A stretch of 40,342 nucleotides of DNA. It comes from an uncultured Candidatus Pelagibacter sp. (GTDB lineage: Bacteria; Pseudomonadota; Alphaproteobacteria; Pelagibacterales; Pelagibacteraceae). The notes beneath the pieces were generated by a model. The model ran no database searches and had not been told where the DNA came from. It saw only the letters and a program-made list of their open reading frames with translations. The position numbers and the translations under genes are program-made. Positions 20,136 through 30,256 of the stretch are shown here, piece by piece (within the stretch, counting starts at the first letter, position 1; each line of letters starts with the position of its first letter). The DNA lies in the NCBI GenBank assembly GCA_905612365.1, contig CAJQRP010000022.1, positions 1-40,342 on the forward strand, read 5' to 3'.

Positions 20136-21395
20136 TTAAATCTTAATGATTTTCTCAATATTATTCATGTAAGGCTTTAAAACCTCAGGTACAATGATAG
20201 ATCCATCTTCTTGTTGATAATTTTCTAATATAGCAACCATAGTTCTACCAACAGCTAAACCACTGCCATTTAAGGTTCCAACTAGCACAGTTTCTTTTTT
20301 TTCGTTTTTATATCTAGCTTTCATTCTTCTTGCTTGAAATGATCCACATGAAGAGCAACTTGAGATTTCTCTATATTTATCTTCTGACGGAAGCCACACC
20401 TCAATATCAAAAGTTTTTTCAGCACTAAAACCCATATCACCAGTGCACAAAACTATTTTTCTATATGGAAGTTTTAGTAAATCTAAAATTTTAGTTGCAC
20501 AATCAGTCATTCTATCGAGTTCTGGTAAACACTTATCAAACTCAACAATACTTACCATTTCAACTTTGTAAAATTGGTGCTGTCTAATCATGCCTTTTGT
20601 ATCTTTACCATAACTTCCTGCTTCTTTTCTAAAACATGGAGTTGAAGCAACCATTCGCATAGGAAGTTTTTTTTTATCAATAATTTGGTCTTTTACAATA
20701 TTGGTTAAAATAACTTCAGCAGTTGGAATTAAAAATTTTCTATCACTAGAATCATCTAATTTAAGTTCAAACTGATCATTATCAAATTTAGGCAATTGTC
20801 CTGTACCATACATAGTGTCATCTGTTGCAATTAGTGGCGGTGATATCTCTTCATAACCATTGGTATTCACATGTGTATCAAGCATAAAATTTGATAAAGC
20901 TCTTTCCAACAAGGCCAATTTATCTTTTACAAAAACAAACCTTGAGCCAGTAGTTTTTGTAGCTAAATCAAAATCAAGCATGTTTAAGTTTTCACCTAAT
21001 TCATAATGAGATTTAGGTTTAAATGTAAAATTAGGTAATTTTCCTGATTTAGAAATTTCTACATTTGAGTTTTCATCTTTACCTGTAGGAACGTCAGAAT
21101 GAGGCATGTTTGGTATTGAGGACAAAATAGCCTCTAATTCACTTTTAACACTAGATTGTAATTTACTAATATTATCAATTTCAGAAGAAATTTTTTTAGA
21201 TTTTTCAAAAAGAGACTGATCTTTAGATTTTGAGATATCTTTTTTTTCTTTTTCAAGCAATTCTCTTTGTTGGATGTATTCTCTATTACTCTCATCTAAT
21301 GATAAAATCTTATCCACATCTATATCTAGGAATCTTTTATTCAAAGCTTTTTTAAAAGCCTCAATATCATTTCTAATTTCTTTTATATTATGCAT
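20136..21395 (-). CDS. serS: Seryl-tRNA synthetase
   Basis: Class II motifs TPCFRKEAGSYGKDTKGMIRQHQFYKVEMV, REISSCSSCGSFQARRM, NGSGLAVGRTMVAILENYQQEDGSI. Start set at MHNIKEIRND (21395) rather than the track M at 21416. Confidence 0.96.
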   Translation of the reverse strand: MHNIKEIRNDIEAFKKALNKRFLDIDVDKILSLDESNREYIQQRELLEKEKKDISKSKDQSLFEKSKKISSEIDNISKLQSSVKSELEAILSSIPNMPHSDVPTGKDENSNVEISKSGKLPNFTFKPKSHYELGENLNMLDFDLATKTTGSRFVFVKDKLALLERALSNFMLDTHVNTNGYEEISPPLIATDDTMYGTGQLPKFDNDQFELKLDDSSDRKFLIPTAEVILTNIVKDQIIDKKKLPMRMVASTPCFRKEAGSYGKDTKGMIRQHQFYKVEMVSIVEFDKCLPELDRMTDCATKILDLLKLPYRKIVLCTGDMGFSAEKTFDIEVWLPSEDKYREISSCSSCGSFQARRMKARYKNEKKETVLVGTLNGSGLAVGRTMVAILENYQQEDGSIIVPEVLKPYMNNIEKIIKI

Positions 21396-22164
21396 TTTTT
21401 TTATTTTTCTTATCAATAATGTTTACAGAAAATATAGATAATTCATATAAAATCAATAATGGTATCGCTAGTCCAATTTGAGTTATAGGATCAGGTGGTG
21501 TTAATAGTGCGGCTGCTGCAAAAATCATTACAACGACATATTTTCTTTTTTCTCTAAGAAATTTAGCATTAACAATGCCAACTCTAGCTAACAAACTAAG
21601 AACAACTGGTAGCTGAAAACTTATACCAAATGCAAAAATTAATTTCATTACAAGTGAAAGATATTCACTAACTTTTGCTTCTAATTGGATGGGTAACCCT
21701 GTTGAGGCCCCGGTGCTTTCAAAAGAGAGAAAAAACTTTATCGCTAGTGGCATTATTAAATAATAAACAAGCATCCCTCCTAGAAAAAATAATATAGGCG
21801 TTAAAACTAGATAAGGAACAATTGCAATTTTTTCATGTTTATAGAGGCCTGGTGCAATAAATTTCCAAATTTGCACTAATATGAAAGGACAAGTAACAAA
21901 GAATGCTGCAAAAAAAGAAACCTTCAAGTATGTTAAGAATGTTTCTTGTAGAGCTGTAAAAATTAACCTTCTATCGGTACCACTTTCATTTACTGCTTTA
22001 GCAAAAGGCTCGACTAAAAAACCATAGAGATGTTCTGAAAAAAAATAACATCCAATAAAAAATATGAATAAAAAAATAAACGAATGAATTAATCTTTTTC
22101 TAAGTTCTGTTAAATGACTTACAAAGCCACCTTCATTTTCAGATTTTGTCATCTTTTTTTTCAT
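21388..22164 (-). CDS. tatC: Sec-independent protein translocase TatC
   Basis: FVSHLTELRKRLIHSFIFLFIFF, FLTYLKVSFFAAFFVTCPFILVQIWKFIAPGLY, FAFGISFQLPVV, ALLTPPDPITQ. Confidence 0.97.
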   Translation of the reverse strand: MKKKMTKSENEGGFVSHLTELRKRLIHSFIFLFIFFIGCYFFSEHLYGFLVEPFAKAVNESGTDRRLIFTALQETFLTYLKVSFFAAFFVTCPFILVQIWKFIAPGLYKHEKIAIVPYLVLTPILFFLGGMLVYYLIMPLAIKFFLSFESTGASTGLPIQLEAKVSEYLSLVMKLIFAFGISFQLPVVLSLLARVGIVNAKFLREKRKYVVVMIFAAAALLTPPDPITQIGLAIPLLILYELSIFSVNIIDKKNKKNA

Positions 22165-22360
22165 CTTCTTGTGGTTTTTCTATTTCATTAGAACCAATAT
22201 CAAGGTCAGCTACCTCACTTTGTATATTGCTAATATATCTTTTTGTTGTTCCGATCCATGAACCAACTTTTTTTAACATATGTGGGAAATCTTTGGGTCC
22301 AATAACAATAATTGCTACAGCTACTACGAGTAAAATCTCAAACCAGCCAATAGTAGGCAT
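22139..22360 (-). CDS. tatB: Sec-independent protein translocase TatB (short)
   Basis: IGWFEILLVVAVAIIVIGPKDFPHMLKKVGSWI, located between tatA and tatC. Confidence 0.9.
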   Translation of the reverse strand: MPTIGWFEILLVVAVAIIVIGPKDFPHMLKKVGSWIGTTKRYISNIQSEVADLDIGSNEIEKPQEDEKKDDKI

Positions 22361-22365
22361 TTGAT

Positions 22366-22566
22366 TTATTCTTTATCTTTGCTGTCTTGATTATTTTCAG
22401 AAACATTTTTAGGCTCTGGCTCATCTGTGATGTCTGTAGCCATGCCTTTTTTAAAACTTTTAATACCTTTAGCTACATCACCCATTAAACTAGAGATTTT
22501 ACCTCTACCGAATAGAAGGACAACTAAGATAACAACTATTGCTATTTGCCAAATTCCAATGCTCAT
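22366..22566 (-). CDS. tatA: Sec-independent protein translocase TatA
   Basis: [40 protein letters not shown]. Confidence 0.95.
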   Translation of the reverse strand: MSIGIWQIAIVVILVVLLFGRGKISSLMGDVAKGIKSFKKGMATDITDEPEPKNVSENNQDSKDKE

Positions 22567-22608
22567 ATATTTTTATACCCTTTTTAGATTTAACTTTAAA
22601 GTAACTTT

Positions 22609-23310
22609 TTATTTTTCTTCATCAGGACTAAGCGTTCCACCTAACATTTCATCTATATTTTCATAGATGTCTTCTTTTTTTTCTTCTTGTTTTTCTTTGT
22701 AAAATTTACCAGTACCAAATATTGCATTATCTATGTTTGAACTATCAATCAGTCCGGCAGATCCCAATTCATCAACTGTAGGTAAATCTGACAACTTTTG
22801 AAGACTAAAATGACTTAAGAAATCATTAGTGGTTCCGTACTGAATTGGTTTACCCGGGACATCTTTGCGCCCTTGTGGTTTTACCCAATTGAGCTCCATT
22901 AAAATATCAAGTGTATTTGTACCAAAAGCAACACCTCTTATTTCTTCTATTTCAGCTCTAGTAACAGGTTGGTGATAAACAATTATAGCTAATGTTTCAA
23001 CCGCAGCTCTAGATAGTTTTTTTTCTACAGTTTTTTCTTGAGACATAAGGTTTGATAGATTTTCAGAGGTTCTAAAAGACCATCTCTTAGAAATACAAAC
23101 TAAATTAATTCCTCTTGATGAGTATTCTTTTTGAAGTTTTTCTAATGATTTTAAAACATCAATTTTTTTTGAAATTTTAGATTCAATGGTGTCGATATCT
23201 AACGGTTCGGCAGCAGCAAAAATTATTGCCTCAACTTCTCTTTCGCCATCATTCATTTTTGAGGGGAAAGTAACTATATTATCTTTTGTTTCTTTTTTTA
23301 TTTTTGTCAT
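22609..23310 (-). CDS. scpB: Segregation and condensation protein B
   Basis: VEAIIFAAAEPLDIDTIE, AAVETLAIIVYHQPVTRAEIEEIRGV, QYGTTNDFLSHFSL. Confidence 0.95.
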   Translation of the reverse strand: MTKIKKETKDNIVTFPSKMNDGEREVEAIIFAAAEPLDIDTIESKISKKIDVLKSLEKLQKEYSSRGINLVCISKRWSFRTSENLSNLMSQEKTVEKKLSRAAVETLAIIVYHQPVTRAEIEEIRGVAFGTNTLDILMELNWVKPQGRKDVPGKPIQYGTTNDFLSHFSLQKLSDLPTVDELGSAGLIDSSNIDNAIFGTGKFYKEKQEEKKEDIYENIDEMLGGTLSPDEEK

Positions 23311-24047
23311 TTTAGCTCTTTAATATAAATATCATCAAATAAGTTTTCTTGCTTTATAGTTAGATTGCCTTCTTTAACCAGCTCTAAGGAACCAGCAAAA
23401 ATTCCCGCTTTACCAGTTCTTTTATATTTTGAGCCATTCTTAAATGAAGATGGTATTAATTCATTAATATTTCTCCAATCAATTAACTTACCAAAGAATT
23501 CTTTTATTCTTTTGATGCCATCTTCAGTGGTAAAAACTGGAAGTTTAGGAATATTCATTCTTTGAAAATCTTTAGTCATAATAATTGAGGAATAAGATTT
23601 TAATAGTTCGTAAAGATTTAGTTTATATTCAGTACTATATATAGATCGTATATTTCCTTTAATTCCTCTAACTCTTATTTCTCTTCCAAGTCTTTTTCTT
23701 TTTAACATTTGGTCAGAAAGTAATCTAATCAACTCTAATTTTTTTAATTGTAATTTTAATTTTTCAGCAACTTCTAAAACTTTAAATTCTTCTTCGGGAT
23801 TTCCTGGCAACAAAAGTTTTGATTTAAGATAAGTTAACCAAGTAGCCATCAATAAATATTCTGAAGCAGATTCTAGATTAAGATTTTTTTCGTTTGTAAT
23901 ATAATTATGAAATTGGTCAGCTAGTAATGTTATAGAAATATCTTCAAGGTTAACCTTTTGAGCTTTTGCTAAATCTAATAAAACATCAAGCGGGCCATTA
24001 TAATTATCAAGATCAACATTAAAGTTTTTAGAATCGGTGTCAGACAT
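23307..24047 (-). CDS. scpA: Segregation and condensation protein A
   Basis: NYNGPLDVLLDLAKAQKVNLEDISI, ASEYLLMATWLTYLKSKLLLP; overlaps scpB. Confidence 0.94.
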   Translation of the reverse strand: MSDTDSKNFNVDLDNYNGPLDVLLDLAKAQKVNLEDISITLLADQFHNYITNEKNLNLESASEYLLMATWLTYLKSKLLLPGNPEEEFKVLEVAEKLKLQLKKLELIRLLSDQMLKRKRLGREIRVRGIKGNIRSIYSTEYKLNLYELLKSYSSIIMTKDFQRMNIPKLPVFTTEDGIKRIKEFFGKLIDWRNINELIPSSFKNGSKYKRTGKAGIFAGSLELVKEGNLTIKQENLFDDIYIKELK

Positions 24048-24055
24048 ATTAAATA

Positions 24056-25006
24056 TTAACTTATAATCTTATAAAATTGTGATGTTTTTTTTATAATAAA
24101 CTTACTTATAATCGGTGAATAAAGAGCCACATCATTCATTTCTTTTAAATTTCCATTACAATGAAGAACTAGATCGCAACCAGCGCTAAAGGATTTTTTT
24201 GTATTAATTGCTATAGAGCCCTTTAAACTCTTCATTGATATATCATCAGACATCAAAATATTTTTAAATTTAATTTGGTTTCTTATTAATTTTATAATTT
24301 TCTTCGAATGTGTTGCTGTATTAACTTTATCAATTTTTTTATAAATAAGATGTGCTGTCATTGCAAACAAACTATTTTTATTTTTGAATGCCATAAAATC
24401 ATTATTATTTAGATGTCTTAATTCCCTGTTGATTGTAGGAGTTTTTTTATGACTATCGACTTTAGCCAAACCGTGACCTGGAATATGCTTTATTACAGCA
24501 GCAATTTTATTATTATGCAATTCTTTGATACAAATATCACCAATTTGGGAAACAATCTTTGCATTACTTGAAAATGCTCTATCAGCAATTATTGAGCTTG
24601 ACCCTTTTGATCTTACGTCAAGAACAGGTAGAGTATTAATATTTATGCCCGCAGTTTTTAATAATGAAGCTGTTTTATAAATAAATTTTTTATACTCAGT
24701 ATAAAATTTTTTTTGATCATTTATATAAAGATTGCCAAAAAATTCTCCTGTAAACTTATCTGCATTAAAAAATTTTCTTAATCTATTTACTCTGCCACCC
24801 TCTTGGTCAATTAAAATAGGATATTTCTTATCATTAAATATTTTTCTAATTTCATCTGTTAATTTTTTTACTTGTGTAATATTTTTAATATTTCGTGAAA
24901 AAAGTATTATTCCCCAGGGCTTATGTTTAATTATAAATTTTTTTTCTTTAATCAATAATTTGGTTGATCTTAAACCAACTATAAAACTTTTACGATCATC
25001 CATCAT
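24056..25006 (-). CDS. nagZ: Beta-N-acetylhexosaminidase (GH3, NagZ)
   Basis: WGIILFSRNIKN, PILIDQEGGRVNRLR, VIKHIPGHGLAKVDSHK, ILMSDDISMKSLKG, AGCDLVLHCNG. Confidence 0.93.
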   Translation of the reverse strand: MMDDRKSFIVGLRSTKLLIKEKKFIIKHKPWGIILFSRNIKNITQVKKLTDEIRKIFNDKKYPILIDQEGGRVNRLRKFFNADKFTGEFFGNLYINDQKKFYTEYKKFIYKTASLLKTAGININTLPVLDVRSKGSSSIIADRAFSSNAKIVSQIGDICIKELHNNKIAAVIKHIPGHGLAKVDSHKKTPTINRELRHLNNNDFMAFKNKNSLFAMTAHLIYKKIDKVNTATHSKKIIKLIRNQIKFKNILMSDDISMKSLKGSIAINTKKSFSAGCDLVLHCNGNLKEMNDVALYSPIISKFIIKKTSQFYKIIS

Positions 25007-25259
25007 TATTTATTAATTTCCAAAAATTGTAATTCTTTTTGTTTTTATCTATGCTTTTTTCAATATATTCTACGATATTAACAGTATCACTATTAAGTAA
25101 AATAAGGTTACGAGAATAATTTTCAGTTTTATCTTCAATATTTTTTAAAGATCTATATGAATTTTTTTTATTTTCATTTGAAAAGTAGTATTTGAAAGAT
25201 AGAAAAAAAAATAAAACTATAACAATTAAAAATAAAAGATATTTAAGTTCTTTTAACAT
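24996..25259 (-). CDS. Small single-TM hypothetical protein between argS and nagZ
   Basis: 87 aa, hydrophobic LLFLIVIVLFFFLSF near the N-terminus; TAATG-coupled to argS and overlapping nagZ by 11 nt. Confidence 0.6.
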   Translation of the reverse strand: MLKELKYLLFLIVIVLFFFLSFKYYFSNENKKNSYRSLKNIEDKTENYSRNLILLNSDTVNIVEYIEKSIDKNKKNYNFWKLINNDG

Positions 25260-26992
25260 TACATTTTTTGCGGAGTTTCCACTCCAACAATATCCATTCC
25301 AGATTTGATAACATTAGATATAACTTTTAAAAAAACTAACTTATCATTTGGTATTTTCTTTTGTTCATTAATAAACCTTTTTGATGGATCATCTTTACCC
25401 ATATTCCAATAAGAATGGAATTCTGATGATAGCTCATAAAGATAAACAGGTATTCTGTGAGGCTCAAGTCTTAAGCTTGCAGCTTCAATACACTTAGGCC
25501 ATTCAGCTATTTTTTTTAATATCTTGATTTCATCTTCTGTGTATTCAAATTCGTAATCTTTTATATTTAAATCATTTTCTATATTAAGATCCACATGTCT
25601 AAAAACAGATGATATTCTAGCATAACAATATTGAACATAATAAAGAGGATTATCTTTTGATTTTTCTTTAACTTTTGTAAAGTCAAAATCTAACTCTACA
25701 TCGCTACTTCTATTAAGCATAATAAATCTTGTAGCATCCCTGCCCACTTCAGAAATCAAGTCTTCAACTGTTATATAGTCACCTTTTCTTTTTGACATTT
25801 TGAAAGGTTTTCCATCTTTAATTAGTTTAACGAGTTGGCTTACCTTACAAATTAATTTTTTTTTATCTCCAGACAACGCTTCAACGACAGAAGTTATCCT
25901 TTTAATATAACCAGCATGGTCAGCTCCTAATATATTAATAAGTTTGTCATAATTTCTATTCAATTTATTATCGTGATAGGCCACATCACTTGCAAAGTAA
26001 GTCCAGGATTTATCAGACTTTTGAAGCGCTCTATCTTTATCGTCACCAAAATCTGTTGATTTAAATAAAAGTTGCTCTCTTTCGACCCAGTTTTGATCAT
26101 CCACACCTTTGGGGGCCTTAATTTTTCCACTATAAACTAGTTTTTTATCCTTTAATTTGTCAATTGCTTTTTGAACTTCATTATTTAGGACAATATCAGT
26201 TTCACTGGTAAATTTATCGTGCACTATTCCAAGATTTAATAAATTGCTTTTAATTAATTTTAAAGATTCTGAGACTGACAATAAAGTTAATTCTTTTGAA
26301 ACATCTTCAAATTTATCAAATTTTAAAACTTTGTTAGATTCTATAATATTTTTAGCAATATCAGCTAAGTAATCACCAGGATATAAATCTGAATTTTCAA
26401 TCGGAAATTTTTCATTAAAAAGTATTTCTCTAATTCTAAAAAAAACAGACTTTGTAAAATTTATGATCTGATTACCATAATCGTTTACATAATATTCTTT
26501 CGAAACATCATGTTTGTTAAAAATTAATATATTTGAAATTACATCTCCTAAAATTGCGCCTCTACAATGTCCTACGTGAAGAGGACCTGTTGGGTTAGCT
26601 GAAACAAATTCAACAAGGTATTTTTGTTTTTTTTCTTTTAAATTGACGCCAAAATCTTTGTAATTTTCGTTAACATTTTTAATAAAATTGTTCCAATATG
26701 TTTGTTTAAATTTAATATTAATAAATCCAGGTTTTGCTACAGAAATAGTTTCAATTTTTTCATCTTCATTTTTAATTAAATCAATTAGAGTGTTTGCAAT
26801 ATCGATTGGTGATTTTTTATTCGCTTTAGAGAGTACCATGGCTACATTAGTTGATATATCGCAGTCAAAATTTGATGGTGGTATATCTACATTAATTCCT
26901 TTTAAAGATTCAGGTATTTCTAAGGAACCATCTTTATTTAGTCTTTTAATCAAAATTATTATTTTATCTAAGTAGAGATCAAAAATGTTCAT
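25259..26992 (-). CDS. argS: Arginyl-tRNA synthetase
   Basis: VEFVSANPTGPLHVGHCRGAILGDVISNIL, YYVNDYGNQI, MSKRKGDYITVEDLI. Confidence 0.97.
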   Translation of the reverse strand: MNIFDLYLDKIIILIKRLNKDGSLEIPESLKGINVDIPPSNFDCDISTNVAMVLSKANKKSPIDIANTLIDLIKNEDEKIETISVAKPGFINIKFKQTYWNNFIKNVNENYKDFGVNLKEKKQKYLVEFVSANPTGPLHVGHCRGAILGDVISNILIFNKHDVSKEYYVNDYGNQIINFTKSVFFRIREILFNEKFPIENSDLYPGDYLADIAKNIIESNKVLKFDKFEDVSKELTLLSVSESLKLIKSNLLNLGIVHDKFTSETDIVLNNEVQKAIDKLKDKKLVYSGKIKAPKGVDDQNWVEREQLLFKSTDFGDDKDRALQKSDKSWTYFASDVAYHDNKLNRNYDKLINILGADHAGYIKRITSVVEALSGDKKKLICKVSQLVKLIKDGKPFKMSKRKGDYITVEDLISEVGRDATRFIMLNRSSDVELDFDFTKVKEKSKDNPLYYVQYCYARISSVFRHVDLNIENDLNIKDYEFEYTEDEIKILKKIAEWPKCIEAASLRLEPHRIPVYLYELSSEFHSYWNMGKDDPSKRFINEQKKIPNDKLVFLKVISNVIKSGMDIVGVETPQKM

Positions 26993-28107
26993 TAAATACT
27001 TTTGTTTAAATTGATTGCATATCTATCTGTCATACCTGAAATAAAATCAGCAATTGCTCTATTAGAGTCATTCTTTAATTGGTCGGCATTTAAGAATTTT
27101 TTGGGCTTATTCTTAATTTTATAAAAAAGTTTATTAACAATTTTTTTTCCTTCATTATTTTTTAGTAACACTTTCTTGTTGTTGTACATTTTGCTTCTTA
27201 GAAAAAACCTAACTTCTTTTTCAATTTTTAGAAATTTACTAGAAAAACATACCATTGGATTATCTAATTTATAAACATCATTTAAAGATTTAATCTTATT
27301 AGTTTTTAAATTATTTTTAGTATTTTTAATCAAATCTCTAACCATTAAATCAATTGAATCACGTATTATTTGATATATCAAAATATCTTTATTATTATTT
27401 TTAATATTGTTTTTGTGAGATTTATAAATATCTTTAAAAAAATTAATTTCAATCAAGTCGTTTAAATTAAACATTTTGGCTCTGATTCCATCTTGTATGT
27501 CATGATTATTATAGGCAATGTCATCAGAGATTGCTGATATTTGAGCCTCCAATGATCCAGAGTTAATAAAATTTATTTTATTCTTTAAACTTTTTAATCC
27601 AATCAACTTATTAACTTTAGATAGATCCTTAATTGGACCGTTGTGCTTTAATAATCCATCTAAAGTTTCTAATGTTAAGTTTAAGCCTTTAAATTTAAGG
27701 TATTTATGCTCAAGAAACATAATTATTCTTAAAGTTTGAAGATTGTGGTCAAAGCCTCCAAAGTTAACCATGCATTCACTAAGAGCTTCTTCTCCAGCAT
27801 GCCCAAAAGGTGTATGCCCCAAGTCATGTGCCAAACTTAAGGTTTCAGCTAGATCATCGTTTAAGCCTAAATGTTTAGCTATAGATCTTGCAATTTGCGC
27901 AACTTCAATCGAATGAGTAATTCTAGTTCTAAAGTGATCCCCTTCTGTATTAACAAAAACTTGTGTTTTATGCTTTAGCCTTCTGAATGAGGCACTATGA
28001 ATAATTCTATCCCTATCTCTTTGAAATGGTGTTCTATAAAGTGAATTGGCTTCTTTAAAAATACGGCCTTTGCTTTTAGATAGAGCTAAATTTGAGTAAT
28101 TATTCAT
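26992..28107 (-). CDS. dgt: Deoxyguanosinetriphosphate triphosphohydrolase-like protein (HD domain)
   Basis: YRTPFQRDRDRIIHSASFRRLKHKTQVF, RTRITHSIEVAQIARSIA, AHDLGHTPFGHAGEEAL, DDIAYNNHDIQDGI. Confidence 0.95.
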   Translation of the reverse strand: MNNYSNLALSKSKGRIFKEANSLYRTPFQRDRDRIIHSASFRRLKHKTQVFVNTEGDHFRTRITHSIEVAQIARSIAKHLGLNDDLAETLSLAHDLGHTPFGHAGEEALSECMVNFGGFDHNLQTLRIIMFLEHKYLKFKGLNLTLETLDGLLKHNGPIKDLSKVNKLIGLKSLKNKINFINSGSLEAQISAISDDIAYNNHDIQDGIRAKMFNLNDLIEINFFKDIYKSHKNNIKNNNKDILIYQIIRDSIDLMVRDLIKNTKNNLKTNKIKSLNDVYKLDNPMVCFSSKFLKIEKEVRFFLRSKMYNNKKVLLKNNEGKKIVNKLFYKIKNKPKKFLNADQLKNDSNRAIADFISGMTDRYAINLNKSI

Positions 28108-28157
28108 ACTTTAAATTTAATAAATTGATATTATATTAGTAATACCAGTGTTGTTAT

Positions 28158-28475
28158 ATGATTAAAGAAATTAAATTTACAGATAAAGCTATAAAACAGA
28201 TTAATAATTTGTTGTCTCAAAAAGATCCAGGGTCATTTTTTAGAATCGCTATTAAAGGTGGTGGTTGCTCGGGTTTTCAATATGAGTTTACTTTTGACAA
28301 AAAATTAGAAGCAGATGACTTAAAGCATGAAAATATTCTCATTGATAAAACTTCAGCAGACTTATTAAAAGGTTCAGAAGTAGACTTTGTCTCAGAACTA
28401 ATTGGCGATCAATTTAAAATCTCTAACCCACAAAGCAAATCTTCTTGCGGCTGTGGCGTTTCATTCTCAGTATAA
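28158..28475 (+). CDS. erpA: A-type iron-sulfur cluster assembly protein (IscA/ErpA family)
   Basis: FRIAIKGGGCSGFQYEFTFD and C-terminal SSCGCGVSFSV. Confidence 0.9.
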   Translation: MIKEIKFTDKAIKQINNLLSQKDPGSFFRIAIKGGGCSGFQYEFTFDKKLEADDLKHENILIDKTSADLLKGSEVDFVSELIGDQFKISNPQSKSSCGCGVSFSV

Positions 28476-29251
28476 TGATCATAACATCTTGGAATGTTAA
28501 TTCAGTTAGGGCAAGAATTGAAAATATTAAAGAATATCTGCAAAAATTTTCTCCAAATGTTGTCATGATGCAGGAAATTAAAACTCAAGACGAAACTTTT
28601 CCGTATGATGATTTTTCAGCATTAGATTATGAAAGTCATGTTTTTGGTCAAAAGAGTTATAATGGCGTTGCAATCATTTCTAAGCACAAACTAGAAAATG
28701 TCAGATTAGATTTGATTAAAGATAAATTAAAACAATCTAGAATTATTTCAGCAGAATTAAAGCATAAGAAGAAAAATATACAAATAATTAATATTTACAC
28801 ACCAAACGGTAATCCAGTAGATACTGATAAATATACTTATAAAAAAGAATGGTTAGATAGTTTAATTAAACAATTAAAAACTCTTTCAAAAAAAAATGAA
28901 AATATTATTTTAGCAGGTGATTTTAATATTCTTCCTTCAGCAGAAGATGCATATAATATTAAAGGGTTTGAAGATGATGCTTTGTATAGACTTGAGATAA
29001 GAAAAAAATTTAGAGAAATGATTAATCTGGGTTTCCATGATGCTTACCGTCATATTCATGGTGAAATAGAAGGTTATACTTATTGGGATTATATGAGAGG
29101 TGCTTGGCAAAAAAATAATGGATTAAGAATTGATCACTTCTTAGTATCAAATTCTTTATTAAATATAGTTAAGAATGTTAATATTAATAAAGACCCCAGA
29201 GGAAAAGAAAAACCTTCAGATCACACACCTATTGAAATTGAATTAACTTAA
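28475..29251 (+). CDS. xthA: Exodeoxyribonuclease III
   Basis: MIITSWNVNSVRARIENIKEYL, VVMMQEIKTQ, GVAIISK, AGDFNILPSAEDAY, RIDHFLVS, KPSDHTPIEIEL. Start set at 28475 (TAATG with the upstream stop) rather than 28445. Confidence 0.95.
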   Translation: MIITSWNVNSVRARIENIKEYLQKFSPNVVMMQEIKTQDETFPYDDFSALDYESHVFGQKSYNGVAIISKHKLENVRLDLIKDKLKQSRIISAELKHKKKNIQIINIYTPNGNPVDTDKYTYKKEWLDSLIKQLKTLSKKNENIILAGDFNILPSAEDAYNIKGFEDDALYRLEIRKKFREMINLGFHDAYRHIHGEIEGYTYWDYMRGAWQKNNGLRIDHFLVSNSLLNIVKNVNINKDPRGKEKPSDHTPIEIELT

Positions 29252-30241
29252 AGATTTAATTTTATTAACAAGTTCTTCATTAATATTTCTTGGACCTTTA
29301 TCTAGTCTATTTTTATGTCTTCTTTCTCCAGGAAGCCTAACACCATCCATAGCTGACATTTTACTAAAAAACTCATCAGCATGCTTGTCCCAACCTTTAC
29401 CAGAAATTTTCTCAGGTGAGATTGCGATAATAAATTCACCACCACTTGGAGGACCACCATCGTTATTATCTTTAGCAGCAGTTTCAAAACTAAAATTTTC
29501 ACCGATTAATGCACCAGCAAGTAATTCTACCATCATTGCTATACTTGATCCTTTGTAACCACCGAACGGTAATATAACTCCACCATCTGCAATTTCTCCA
29601 GGATCGGTAGTTTCTTTTCCATCTTTAGTTAAGCCAGTTCCAAGGGGTACTTTGTGCCCTTCTCTTTTTGCAATTTGAACTTCGCCCATAGCCATTGAAG
29701 CTGTTGCCATATCATAAACAACTGGAGTTTTACCCGGTCTTGGCCATGCAAAAGAAATTGGGTTTGTTCCATACAAAGGTTTTGTAGCACCTGCTGGAGC
29801 AACAGCTGGCTTATAAGAAGTACAAGCTATACCAACAAGTCCTGCCTCAGCTATAGCTTCAGTTTCAGGCCAAAGAGCTGCCATGTGATGTGAATTTTTT
29901 ATAGCAAGAACAGCGACACCATTTTTTTTAGCTAAATCAATAACCGCTGGTAGTCCTAAACTTAAAACCATTGGTGCAACAGCATTATTACCTAATACTT
30001 TAATAATACATGGAGCAACATTTTCTAATTCTGGTCTTGCTTTACCATTAATTTTTTTGCTTTTTAAACCAGCTACATAAGCTGGGAGTCTAAAAAGACC
30101 ATGTGATACAGAGCCATCTCTTTCAGCTCTCATGATTGTGTCTGCTAAAATACTGGCATTTTCATCATCACAACCATTAGCTAATAATGTTTTTTTAGCT
30201 AATTCTAATATTTCATTTAAAGTTAAGGAAACTGTATTCAC
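29243..30241 (-). CDS. Malate/L-lactate dehydrogenase family oxidoreductase (Ldh_2; possibly delta1-piperideine-2-carboxylate reductase type)
   Basis: AERDGSVSHGLFRLPAYVAGLKS, VAVLAIKNSHHMAALWPETEAIAEAGLVGIACTSYKP, GTNPISFAWPRP, LPFGGYKGSSIAMMVELLAGAL. Confidence 0.85.
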   Translation of the reverse strand: MNTVSLTLNEILELAKKTLLANGCDDENASILADTIMRAERDGSVSHGLFRLPAYVAGLKSKKINGKARPELENVAPCIIKVLGNNAVAPMVLSLGLPAVIDLAKKNGVAVLAIKNSHHMAALWPETEAIAEAGLVGIACTSYKPAVAPAGATKPLYGTNPISFAWPRPGKTPVVYDMATASMAMGEVQIAKREGHKVPLGTGLTKDGKETTDPGEIADGGVILPFGGYKGSSIAMMVELLAGALIGENFSFETAAKDNNDGGPPSGGEFIIAISPEKISGKGWDKHADEFFSKMSAMDGVRLPGERRHKNRLDKGPRNINEELVNKIKSLS

Positions 30242-30256
30242 ACAAACTATTAAATA

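Noticed and set aside
29302-29502. Overlapping minus-strand ORF within the Ldh_2 gene
   Set aside because: Alternate frame of a well-supported CDS.
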